Shown piece by piece: positions 1 to 6,789 of a stretch of DNA of 64,000 nucleotides. The DNA comes from Thermococcus pacificus (lineage in GTDB: Archaea > Methanobacteriota_B > Thermococci > Thermococcales > Thermococcaceae): the NCBI RefSeq assembly GCF_002214485.1, contig NZ_CP015102.1:124001-188000 (forward strand). The letters are read 5' to 3'. Under the pieces are notes generated by a model that did no database searches, was not told where the DNA came from, and saw only the letters and a program-made list of their open reading frames with translations. The position numbers and the translations under genes are program-made. Each line of letters opens with the position of its first letter. Within the stretch, counting starts at the first letter, position 1.

Positions 1-32
1 TCCTTGATGAGCTTGGGCCTCTTCCTCACCAT
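1..32 (-). CDS. Start of NfnL/sulfide dehydrogenase large subunit (partial)
   Basis: Only the first ten codons lie in the window, running off the left edge on the minus strand. The ATG (bases 30-32) follows the TGA of nfnS with no gap, so the two are co-translated. The peptide reads MVRKRPKLIK. From memory this resembles the N-terminus of the Pyrococcus SudA/NfnL flavoprotein, which carries Fe-S clusters and FAD and binds NADPH. The gene order, small subunit then large subunit, is the known order for nfn/sud operons. Identity is inferred mainly from context because so little of the protein is visible. Confidence 0.55.
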   Translation of the reverse strand, partial: MVRKRPKLIK

Positions 33-881
33 TCAGATCACCCCCTTCTCCCTGAGCTTCTGAAGATACCTCTCCCTGGCCAGGTTCTGCTGTTCGACGA
101 AGCGGGCGTCCCTCTTTATCACGTCGTCCCAGTCCACCTTATGAGCGTCGAACATCGGGCCGTCCCTGCAGGCGAACTTTATCTGGCCGTCGTAGAGTAT
201 CCTGCACGAGCCGCACATGCCGGTTCCGTCGACCATTATCTGCCTGACGGTAACGATGGTCGGGATTCCGTAGGGCCTCGTCAGCTCTGCAAGCTTCTTG
301 AGGGAGCCGAGCTTTCCGCCGGCGAATACGATGTCCACCTTGTCCTTCTCTATGAGCTCCTTGAGGACGTCGAGGTAGTGGCCCTTTATGCCGACACTGC
401 CGTCGTCGGTGGTGAGGTAGTGCTCGTCGGCGACGGGCTTCGCGAGGAACTTCTCGGGGTAGACGTTGTCCTTGTTCTCGAAGCTCTGTATGGCTATGGT
501 GTAGTTGCCCGCTTCCTTCATCGCCTTCAGAGTTGCGTAGCTCTCCGCCTGGGCACAGACGGCATCCGAGGCGAAGACGACGTTGCCGTAGTACTTCACC
601 TCAATCGGCTTGCCGAGGGGCCCGGCAACGCTGAGGAGCTCGTCTCCCACCTGCTTCTCGTACCAGAGCTTGAAGGTCGTGACCCCGTGGCGCCTTATGA
701 ACATGCCTATCTTTCCGTCCTCGGCGTAGTAGACGGACATCGGAACTCTTTCGCCCTTCTCGTCAACAATCAAAACGACGAACTGGCCTGGTTTCCAGGA
801 ACGGGCCACGTGGGGTGCCTCAACCTCCATGAAAAAGTCGATGGCGCTCAGGTTTTCCTTCTTTGTTATCTTATATCCCAT
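33..881 (-). CDS. nfnS: NfnS / sulfide dehydrogenase small subunit (ferredoxin-NADP reductase type)
   Basis: This 282-residue protein is a ferredoxin-NADP reductase-like subunit of the cytoplasmic electron-bifurcating NfnSL (formerly sulfide dehydrogenase) family, which exchanges electrons between NADH, NADPH and ferredoxin. The N-terminal half is an FAD-binding barrel (KPGQFVVL, then ERVPMSVYY, near residues 31-50) followed by a Rossmann-like NAD domain (IVFAGGKLGS near 180). The C-terminal part has the cysteine set GTGMCGSCRI...FACRDGP expected for a [2Fe-2S] cluster. The start has a GGTGAT ribosome site. The large subunit follows immediately. The promoter carries SurR-type sites and a palindrome, described separately, which suggests redox or sulfur control. 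Which Nfn paralogue it is cannot be told from one subunit. Confidence 0.88.
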   Translation of the reverse strand: MGYKITKKENLSAIDFFMEVEAPHVARSWKPGQFVVLIVDEKGERVPMSVYYAEDGKIGMFIRRHGVTTFKLWYEKQVGDELLSVAGPLGKPIEVKYYGNVVFASDAVCAQAESYATLKAMKEAGNYTIAIQSFENKDNVYPEKFLAKPVADEHYLTTDDGSVGIKGHYLDVLKELIEKDKVDIVFAGGKLGSLKKLAELTRPYGIPTIVTVRQIMVDGTGMCGSCRILYDGQIKFACRDGPMFDAHKVDWDDVIKRDARFVEQQNLARERYLQKLREKGVI

Positions 882-900
882 GGTGCATCACCCTGTGCAC

Positions 901-918
901 GTGAACAATCTTGTTCAC
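901..918. promoter_or_regulatory. Perfect 18-base palindrome at the nfnS transcription start
   Basis: GTGAACAATCTTGTTCAC is an inverted repeat with 8-base arms and a 2-base centre. It ends 20 bases before the nfnS ATG. The TATA-like element CATATAAA lies around 939-947 on the minus strand, so transcription should begin near 915, inside the palindrome. That position suits a repressor operator. The protein that binds it is unknown. Confidence 0.6.
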
Positions 919-923
919 CATGA

Positions 924-972
924 GTTTTGAACTTAAGGTTTATATGGGTTTTTTAAACCAAAGGTTTAGAAC
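924..972 (-). promoter_or_regulatory. nfnS promoter with two SurR-type sites
   Basis: The published SurR consensus of Pyrococcus/Thermococcus is GTTn3AACn5GTT. It is matched exactly at 924-940 on the plus strand (GTT TTG AAC TTAAG GTT) and again at 956-972 in the opposite orientation (AAC CAAAG GTT TAG AAC). The two sites bracket the TATA-like sequence CATATAAA at about 939-947; the downstream one touches it. SurR is the redox-sensitive regulator of the sulfur/hydrogen switch, and control of an nfn/sulfide dehydrogenase operon fits that role. Binding is inferred from sequence alone. Confidence 0.65.
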
Positions 973-1083
973 CGCACTCACGCTAAAAAGGCGGGAAATT
1001 GCTCCTTTGGGGAGCAGTCCCCCCTCCAAAAGCGTTTAGGAAGCTTTTTAGGATGTGGACCCAAAGTATTGGCGGTGGTGTGG

Positions 1084-1872
1084 ATGGTGAAGATACCCAA
1101 GAGTCACCCGCGTTACTGGAGCCTCTACTACCGGGAGAAGATCATCGAGGGCATGGAGAAGGGAATGACCGCCAAGGCAGGCCTCATCGCCCACGGCCGC
1201 GGAGAGGCCTTCGACTACATAATCGGGGAGAAGACGATAGAGCCGGCCGAGAGGGCGATGAAGGCCGCTGTGGCGAAGCTCCTCTTAGCGGAGCACCCGG
1301 TTATATCCGTTAACGGAAATGTTGCCGCCTTAGTTCCGAAGGAGACCATAGAGCTCGCTAAAGCCCTCAACGCCAAGCTCGAGATAAACCTTTTCTACCG
1401 CACGGAGGAGCGCGTTAAAGCAATAGCAGAGGAGCTGAGGAAGTATGACCCAGAGATAGAGCTCCTTGGAATAAACCCGACCAAGAGGATTCCGGGTTTG
1501 GAGCACGAGCGCGGGAAGGTGGACGAGAACGGGATATGGAAAGCCGATGTCGTTGTCGTTCCGCTGGAAGACGGGGACAGAACCGAGGCTTTGGTCGCTA
1601 TGGGCAAGTTCGTGATAACGATAGACCTCAACCCGCTCTCCCGCTCGGCGAGGATGGCCGACATAACCATAGTGGACAACATAGTCAGGGCATACCCGAG
1701 GATGACGGAACTGGCGAGGGAGATGAAGGACTACAGCAGGGAAGAGCTGCTGAAGATAATCGAGGAGTACGACAACGGGAAGACGCTGAGCGACGTTCTG
1801 ATTCACATGAGGGACAGGCTCACCCGGCTGGCGGAAGGTGGGATCTGGAGGAAGAAGGAACTTGGAAGCTAA
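1084..1872 (+). CDS. 4-phosphopantoate--beta-alanine ligase
   Basis: The 262-residue protein is the archaeal phosphopantothenate synthetase (DUF137 family), which joins 4-phosphopantoate and beta-alanine with ATP in the archaeal route to coenzyme A. Recognisable stretches are [17 protein letters not shown] at the N-terminus, [23 protein letters not shown] and the nucleotide-site region [20 protein letters not shown] chose ATG 1084, which has a GGTGG site just before it and a TATA-like GCTTTTTA at 1042-1050; an in-frame TTG at 1069 would add five residues. The stop overlaps the stop of the convergent HTH gene by four bases. It stands alone as a transcription unit. Confidence 0.9.
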   Translation: MVKIPKSHPRYWSLYYREKIIEGMEKGMTAKAGLIAHGRGEAFDYIIGEKTIEPAERAMKAAVAKLLLAEHPVISVNGNVAALVPKETIELAKALNAKLEINLFYRTEERVKAIAEELRKYDPEIELLGINPTKRIPGLEHERGKVDENGIWKADVVVVPLEDGDRTEALVAMGKFVITIDLNPLSRSARMADITIVDNIVRAYPRMTELAREMKDYSREELLKIIEEYDNGKTLSDVLIHMRDRLTRLAEGGIWRKKELGS

Positions 1873-2600
1873 AACTCCCTCTCCGTTTTTTCTACAAGCT
1901 TTCTGAGGTTGGTTATAAGGTCGGACTCGCTTGGGAGCTTCGAGACAACGAGGGGAACCCTCTCACGCTCGGCAAGCTTGACCGCGAGCTCGTCCAGCTT
2001 CTTGACGCCGTGGAGCACCACGACCGCTGGCTTAAGTCCCTGGACGCGCACGGCAATCATCGGGCTCCTGCCTGTGGTAACCTTGGTGAAGACCAGCGCC
2101 CTCTCGGTTGTCCAGCCGTAGAGCTTGAGGAACTCCTCACTGCTCATCTCAAGGATGGCCCTTATGCTGTCCACTACGGTGTAGCCGTAGATGCGCCTGT
2201 CTATGAGGTGTATGTTAGCTACTACTTCACCAGACACTGCATCAACGAGGTCTTTGACGGTCACGGGGAGGGCGAACTCCCTGATGTCGAGGATTGCGCT
2301 CGTCGGAAGCTCGCTTCCGAGGGTCTTGCTGAAGGCCCGTATGACGTTCCCTCCCCTCTTCTCGTCTATGTCTAGTAGAGCCTCGACGAACTTTCTAATC
2401 GTCGATGCACCTGGGCTCTTCCTCCTTCCACCTTCGTAGTCACTGATAACGGAGGAGGAGACACCCAGGTACTCCGCAAGCTCGGTCTGGCTGATGCCGA
2501 ATATCTCGCGCCACTTGCGCATGGTCTTGCCCGGGTCGGAGGAGAGGGTTATTTCACCCGCTATCCTCTTTGCCAGAGCTTCTTTCTCCTTTTCAAGCAT
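1869..2600 (-). CDS. HTH (Xre-type) transcriptional regulator, COG1709-like
   Basis: This 243-residue protein has a cro/C1-type helix-turn-helix near residues 27-65 ([19 protein letters not shown], then [17 protein letters not shown]). The rest is an alpha/beta region of unknown fold that resembles the archaeal COG1709 predicted regulators. It is likely a DNA-binding protein with a C-terminal sensing or oligomerising domain; no ligand can be read from the sequence. It is convergent with the CoA-pathway ligase and overlaps it by four bases, and it is divergent from dph5, so it has its own promoter. Confidence 0.75.
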   Translation of the reverse strand: MLEKEKEALAKRIAGEITLSSDPGKTMRKWREIFGISQTELAEYLGVSSSVISDYEGGRRKSPGASTIRKFVEALLDIDEKRGGNVIRAFSKTLGSELPTSAILDIREFALPVTVKDLVDAVSGEVVANIHLIDRRIYGYTVVDSIRAILEMSSEEFLKLYGWTTERALVFTKVTTGRSPMIAVRVQGLKPAVVVLHGVKKLDELAVKLAERERVPLVVSKLPSESDLITNLRKLVEKTEREF

Positions 2601-2702
2601 GATGGGGGATATTCGTCAATCATTATAAGCTTTTCGGCAATCGCCTAACACGGGCGCCCTCAAGCTTAAAAACGCCCACGCCTACGCCCTTTGGTGAGAG
2701 AA

Positions 2703-3497
2703 ATGGCGATTTATTTCATAGGTCTTGGCCTCTACGACGAGAGGGACATAACGCTTAAGGGGCTCGAAATTGCCAGAAAGTGCGACACGGTCTTTGCGGA
2801 GTTCTACACCTCCCTGCTTGCAGGAACCACGATGGATAAGATAGAGGAGCTGATAGGAAAGCCCATCAGGAGGCTCAGCAGGGAAGACGTGGAGCTCAAC
2901 TTTGAGAAAATAGTCCTCAGCGAGGCGAAGGACAAGGACGTGGCTTTCCTCACCGCTGGAGACCCCATGGTCGCAACGACCCACTCGGATCTGCGCATAA
3001 GGGCCAAGCAAAATGGAATCGAGAGCTACGTCATCCACGCGCCCAGCATATACTCGGCCATAGCGATAACCGGGCTGCACATCTACAAGTTCGGCAAGAG
3101 CGCGACGGTGGCTTACCCTGAGAAGAACTGGTTCCCCACGAGCCACTACGACGTGATAAGGGAGAACATGGAGAGGGGCCTTCACACCATGCTCTTCCTC
3201 GACATAAAGGCGGACCAGAACCGCTACATGACGGCCAACGAGGCCATGGAGATACTCCTTCAGGTCGAGGAGATGAAGGGGCAGGGAGTTTTTACGCCGG
3301 ACACACTCGTGGTCGTCCTCGCGAGGGCCGGCTCACTGAACCCGACGCTTAGGGCGGGCTACGTTAAGGATATGATAAACGAGGACTTCGGGAAACAGCC
3401 GCACGTCATGGTGGTTCCGGGAAGACTCCACATCGTCGAGGCGGAGTATCTGGTGGAATTCGCCGGTGCGCCCAGGGAGATACTGGAGGAAACTTAA
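2703..3497 (+). CDS. dph5: Diphthine synthase
   Basis: The 264-residue SAM-dependent methyltransferase trimethylates the histidine-derived residue of translation elongation factor 2 during diphthamide synthesis. It has the tetrapyrrole-methylase-like fold: IYFIGLGLYDERDIT at the N-terminus, the GDPM loop (LTAGDPMVATTHSDL), and the family stretch SIYSAIAITGLHIYKFGKSATV. I chose ATG 2703, preceded by GGTGAGAGAA; TTG 2691 and GTG 2694 lie upstream in frame but inside the ribosome site. The length matches the archaeal family. A tRNA-Val gene follows 46 bases after the stop. Confidence 0.93.
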   Translation: MAIYFIGLGLYDERDITLKGLEIARKCDTVFAEFYTSLLAGTTMDKIEELIGKPIRRLSREDVELNFEKIVLSEAKDKDVAFLTAGDPMVATTHSDLRIRAKQNGIESYVIHAPSIYSAIAITGLHIYKFGKSATVAYPEKNWFPTSHYDVIRENMERGLHTMLFLDIKADQNRYMTANEAMEILLQVEEMKGQGVFTPDTLVVVLARAGSLNPTLRAGYVKDMINEDFGKQPHVMVVPGRLHIVEAEYLVEFAGAPREILEET

Positions 3498-3543
3498 CCA
3501 GCGAAAGCTTTATATTTCTCCCCTCACCCACTATTCCCGGGAC

Positions 3544-3621
3544 GGGCCCGTGGTCTAGACTGGTTATGACGTCGCCCTCACACGGCGAAGGTCCGGGGTT
3601 CGAATCCCCGCGGGCCCACCA
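3544..3621 (+). tRNA. tRNA-Val(CAC)
   Basis: The acceptor stem pairs GGGCCCG with CGGGCCC, followed by ACCA with an encoded CCA end. The anticodon stem TCGCC/GGCGA encloses the loop CTCACAC, giving anticodon CAC for GUG valine codons. The T arm contains GGTTCGAATCC. There is no intron. A TATA-like GCTTTATATTT lies at 3508-3518, in keeping with its own promoter. A short inverted repeat at 3643-3663 lies just downstream. Confidence 0.96.
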
Positions 3622-4465
3622 ACACAAACTTCGCCTGCGCGACGTTGGAGTGAAGCTCCAACGCACGGGACGACAGCCCCGTTGAGTTTGATCAAGGTTG
3701 GTGGTTCTTTTTGACAGCGCTAACCGCAAGGGGATTCCTTTTTACGAGCTGTTTTAGATTTGAATTCCCTAATTATAGCCCTTTCTCAGGGAGTTCTCCT
3801 CCCTTGACGCCCTTTGGGCGTCGGTTATAATTGAACTCATAACAAGCATTAGGTTAACAGGTGGAATTCAAGATTCACTCTAGTTCCTCTCAATGGAATC
3901 CTTCTCAAACCGACTCTCAAACCGACAATTTAAGAAGAACCACGAACTTTTGGTGAAGCTTCTTCCAAAAGCTTCAGCGTTGACGGAAAGATTGCGTGCT
4001 ATCATGGAAATGCTAATTTCAAAAGGAATTTACTCATTAATCACTATTTCTCGAGTGTTTGCTCTTCCCAAGGGAGTCTGGAGAATGCTAGAATTAATTG
4101 CAAACCTGTTTAAAGGTTTCTTTTAGATAACAAACCCTCGTCCAGTAGAAAACTTGCCCGTTAACACGATCTCTCAATATGAGCAAGGAACTAATCCTGT
4201 TGAGTTTTGATTAAACTAGGTGGAGAATCTCTATTTAATCGCCTTGGAGTAGTTCGTACGTGTTTCATTATTTGGGGGACTTTTAGTTGGGCTTTCTTGG
4301 GTAGAATAGCCGATATCCGTTGGGTTTATCTCCTTTGCGCCCTTTGGGCGCCACTAAAAGTAAACCCCTCTAAAAACGCCAGTCTGAGCTTGAAAGCTAC
4401 TGGAAGCAAAGCGCATGAAAAGCACGTACAAACTTTGATGAAACTTTGCGAAGGCAAAGTTTCTG
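3622..4465. other. AT-rich stretch between two tRNA genes with no recognised gene
   Basis: About 840 bases hold no gene I recognise and look richer in A and T than their surroundings. The longest plausible frame is 3893-4126 (+), 77 codons, starting MESFSNRLSNRQFKK; it has no good ribosome site and no family I know. Visible structures are hairpins at 3643-3663 (CGTTGGAG/CTCCAACG), 3806-3822 (GACGCCC-TTT-GGGCGTC), 4337-4351 (GCGCCC-TTT-GGGCGC) and 4440-4463, and a diverged direct repeat of about 25 bases beginning GTTGAGTTT at 3681 and 4199. It may be a decayed insertion between tRNA genes, but no integrase or tRNA-fragment duplication is present. Confidence 0.5.
4440..4463 (-). terminator. 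Perfect hairpin just after tRNA-Arg
   Basis: GAAACTTTGC and GCAAAGTTTC form ten perfect base pairs around a four-base loop. On the minus strand it begins three bases after the CCA end of tRNA-Arg. It could end transcription or set the 3' processing point of the precursor. It has no long T run after it, so terminator function is uncertain. Confidence 0.4.
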
Positions 4466-4543
4466 TGGCGGGCCGGGCGGGATTTGAACCCGCGACCTTC
4501 GGCTCCGGAGGCCGACGCCCCGTCCTGACTAGGCCACCGGCCC
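4466..4543 (-). tRNA. tRNA-Arg(CCG)
   Basis: The acceptor stem GGGCCGG pairs with CCGGCCC, followed by GCCA with an encoded CCA. The anticodon stem TCGGC/GCCGA encloses loop CTCCGGA, giving anticodon CCG for CGG arginine codons. The T arm has GGTTCAAATCC. No intron. A TATA-like TTTTTAAAT lies at about 4570-4578 on the minus strand, at normal promoter distance. Confidence 0.95.
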
Positions 4544-4692
4544 ATGCCCATAGGTATTCAGAGTCAGGATTTAAAAATCTAATTCTTAGCTTTTGAGGAA
4601 AATCGTAACATATGCACGCGAATATCAACCGCACAAAAACTTTTTAGCTTCGGCACCATACAATAGTAGCGAGAGGGAAGGAAGGTGATATC

Positions 4693-5058
4693 ATGGAGCC
4701 ACACGAGTTCAAGCTCACCGAAGAGGGCATAAAGGCCGTCCTCCCCCCGCTCGAGGCCGAGATAATGGAGCACATGTGGAAAGTAAAAGTCGCCACCGCC
4801 GGCCAGGTCTACGAGTACATGAAGGAAAAGCACCCGGACATAAGGCGCTCCACCATAAGCATACTCATGAACAGGCTCTGCGAGAGGGGCCTGCTGAAGA
4901 GGAGCGTCGACAGGGGAAGGGGCGGCATGAGGTACGTATACAGCATAACATCCACGAGGGAGGAGTTCGAGGAGAAGGTCGTCCAGAGCATCCTCGATGC
5001 CCTGATGTCGAACTTTAAGGAGGCCACCTACGCCTATCTGTCCAAGATCAAGAAGTGA
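4693..5058 (+). CDS. BlaI/MecI-like winged-helix repressor
   Basis: The 121-residue protein has the BlaI/MecI/CopY winged-helix pattern: LPPLEAEIMEHMWKVKVATAGQVYEYMKE, then the recognition-helix region RRSTISILMNRLCERGLLKRS and a wing (RGRGGMRYVYS), ending in a helical dimer region. In bacteria such repressors are inactivated by a partner membrane metalloprotease. Here the next gene, overlapping by one base, is an M48 membrane protease. A TATA-like ACTTTTTAG at about 4639-4647 and a partial dyad TACAATAGTA at 4659-4668 near the expected start site suggest self-regulation. The target genes are unknown. Confidence 0.82.
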   Translation: MEPHEFKLTEEGIKAVLPPLEAEIMEHMWKVKVATAGQVYEYMKEKHPDIRRSTISILMNRLCERGLLKRSVDRGRGGMRYVYSITSTREEFEEKVVQSILDALMSNFKEATYAYLSKIKK

Positions 5059-5846
5059 TGGCGATGCTGTTCATCATCGCGTGCCTTGAGGTCCTGTTGG
5101 CAGTTATAGCGCTCGCCGAGCTGGGCCTCAAAATCTCGCTGGCGGCCCTTGGAGCGATAGCGCTGCTCTACCTGTGGGCCTCCACCCGCGACGTTGGGGG
5201 CAACTACACCCCCCTCCAGAGGATTGAGATGCCGTGGCTCTACGATGGGATAGCGGAGATGGCGAGAAAGGCAGGGCTGCCAATGCCCAGAGTTTACCTC
5301 CTCGACGACTACATACCCACAGCATTCTCTTTCAAGAACACGATAGTTCTCTCCCTCGGCCTCTTTGAGGTTCTCGACCCAGACGAGATACTGGCCGTTG
5401 CAGCCCACGAGCTAGGCCACATAAAGAGCGGCGACACCAAGACGTTTCCGATCCTGGCCTGTGGAAGGTATCTCATGATGGGGCTCACCGCGGTGCTCAT
5501 AGTTCTGACAAGGAACGCCCCGATGAGTATGGCTGCACTCGGCCTCATGGGGCTCTACGAGGTCACCAGGGCAAACTTCCACAAGGAGAGGGAGTTCCGG
5601 GCTGATGAGACGGCCCTCAGGCTTCTTGAAACCCCCTTGAGCCTCAAACGCGCGCTGGAAGAGCTCAAGTACTACGAAGACCTCCGCGCGGGCATAAAGC
5701 ATCGTGCACTGCCGAGCATTGAACCCACCATAGAGAGGAAGCAGAGAACCCAGATTATCGAAACGCACCCGAGCTACGATGAGAGGGTATTGAGGATACT
5801 CATAGAGATAAATAGGGGCAACATGCTCAACCACCGCATGGAGTGA
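5058..5846 (+). CDS. M48 family membrane metalloprotease (HtpX-like)
   Basis: This 262-residue zinc protease has N-terminal membrane helices (about residues 1-42), the zinc motif HELGH at about 117-121, another hydrophobic stretch (about 136-165) and the third-ligand region EREFRADE near 179-184, as in HtpX/STE24-type M48 peptidases. The catalytic domain should lie at the membrane, on the cytoplasmic side by family analogy. ATG 5058 overlaps the TGA of the BlaI-like gene (TGATG); GTG 5055 and ATG 5064 are alternatives. The dCMP deaminase gene follows within six bases. The pairing with a BlaI-like repressor recalls bacterial BlaR/BlaI circuits but with a different protease family. Confidence 0.85.
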   Translation: MAMLFIIACLEVLLAVIALAELGLKISLAALGAIALLYLWASTRDVGGNYTPLQRIEMPWLYDGIAEMARKAGLPMPRVYLLDDYIPTAFSFKNTIVLSLGLFEVLDPDEILAVAAHELGHIKSGDTKTFPILACGRYLMMGLTAVLIVLTRNAPMSMAALGLMGLYEVTRANFHKEREFRADETALRLLETPLSLKRALEELKYYEDLRAGIKHRALPSIEPTIERKQRTQIIETHPSYDERVLRILIEINRGNMLNHRME

Positions 5847-5851
5847 GGCTC

Positions 5852-6388
5852 ATGAACGTTGAGATTTTCCTGGACAGAGAAAAGGCGGAGAGAATAAAGA
5901 GAATACGCCCCACCAAGGACGAGTACTTCATGCTGATAGCGAAGCTCGTGTCGCTGAGAGCAACCTGTCCGCGTCTGAGAGTTGGGGCCGTTGCAGTCAA
6001 GGACGGCTACATACTCGCCACCGGCTACAATGGCGCACCGAGGGGGATGGAGCACTGCATTGACGTCGGTTGCCTCATAGTTGACGGCCACTGCCACAGG
6101 GCAGTTCACGCAGAGCAGAACGTAATAGCGATGGCCGCAAGAAAGGGCATAAGCCTCGAAGGTGCGACGCTCTACGTTACCCACTTCCCCTGCGACACGT
6201 GTTTCAAGATAGTGCTCAACGCGGGAATAAAAGAGATAGTCTACGAGGAGATGTATCCAAACGAGGCGACAGAGATACTCCTGGAAGAGGCCCAGAAAAA
6301 GGGGATAGTAAAGATAAGGCAGTTCAAGCTCTCAAAGGAGCGCGTCAGGCTTTTCCTGGAGGAGCTGTTCGGAGAGTTCGTTGATTAA
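5852..6388 (+). CDS. dCMP deaminase
   Basis: The 178-residue protein belongs to the zinc-dependent deoxycytidylate deaminases, converting dCMP to dUMP for thymidylate synthesis. It shows the catalytic HAEQN motif (RAVHAEQNVIAMA) and the zinc cysteines in PCDTCFK, with the extra zinc-binding cysteine/histidine region HCIDVGC...HCHR typical of this family. ATG 5852 is preceded by GTGAGG; a GTG at 5843 overlaps the previous stop. It is the third gene of the blaI-like/M48 transcription unit and its stop overlaps the convergent DUF2304 gene by four bases. Confidence 0.9.
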   Translation: MNVEIFLDREKAERIKRIRPTKDEYFMLIAKLVSLRATCPRLRVGAVAVKDGYILATGYNGAPRGMEHCIDVGCLIVDGHCHRAVHAEQNVIAMAARKGISLEGATLYVTHFPCDTCFKIVLNAGIKEIVYEEMYPNEATEILLEEAQKKGIVKIRQFKLSKERVRLFLEELFGEFVD

Positions 6389-6789
6389 TCCTCTTTCTTT
6401 CCGGTTTTCTCATTCGTTTCCAGCCCCTTCTGAAGTTCATCCAGTTTTCTGGTCAGCTCCTCAAGCTCTATAGCCACCTTTCTGGTCAGCTCGGTTATCT
6501 CGCGCTCGGTCCTGTCAACGGCGAGGTAGACTTTGAAGACCATGAGGTAGGCGATGCCGATGGCTATGACAAAGAGGGCATCGAGACCCCTTCCCAGACC
6601 CAGGAGCTTCCTTATCTCGTTGGCTATCTGAACGGGGAATACCGAGACCACCAGCATACCGAGGAGTATCGACTCCCAGAACAGAAAATCGCCCCACTCG
6701 AACTCCTTCTTGCCGTATTTACCCAGGACGTAGAGCATGAGGGCGGCAACAACAACTATAGCGATGTACTGAACGGCGTACATGCCCAT
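6385..6789 (-). CDS. DUF2304 small membrane protein
   Basis: The 134-residue protein has three predicted membrane helices (about residues 5-24, 36-55 and 70-92) followed by a charged helical tail (EREITELTRKVAIELEELTRKLDELQKGL) that may form a coiled coil. DUF2304 proteins are usually encoded beside dolichol-phosphate-mannose-synthase-like GT2 enzymes. Here the ATG overlaps the TGA of such an enzyme (TGATG), so the two are probably co-translated and may form one membrane-bound enzyme complex. ATG 6783 is an alternative start. Confidence 0.75.
   Translation of the reverse strand: MGMYAVQYIAIVVVAALMLYVLGKYGKKEFEWGDFLFWESILLGMLVVSVFPVQIANEIRKLLGLGRGLDALFVIAIGIAYLMVFKVYLAVDRTEREITELTRKVAIELEELTRKLDELQKGLETNEKTGKKED

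Noticed and set aside
141-923. Long plus-strand open frame opposite nfnS
   Set aside because: It lies entirely opposite a well-supported gene, has no recognisable domain, and shows the usual Leu/Val/Glu-rich pattern of antisense frames in Thermococcus.
3544-4543. An integrated element bounded by tRNA-Val and tRNA-Arg att sites
   Set aside because: No second copy of either tRNA 3' end and no integrase frame were found between them, so integration is left only as a possibility.
4207-4634. Open frames overlapping tRNA-Arg on both strands
   Set aside because: They run straight through the tRNA gene and have no ribosome site or family match.
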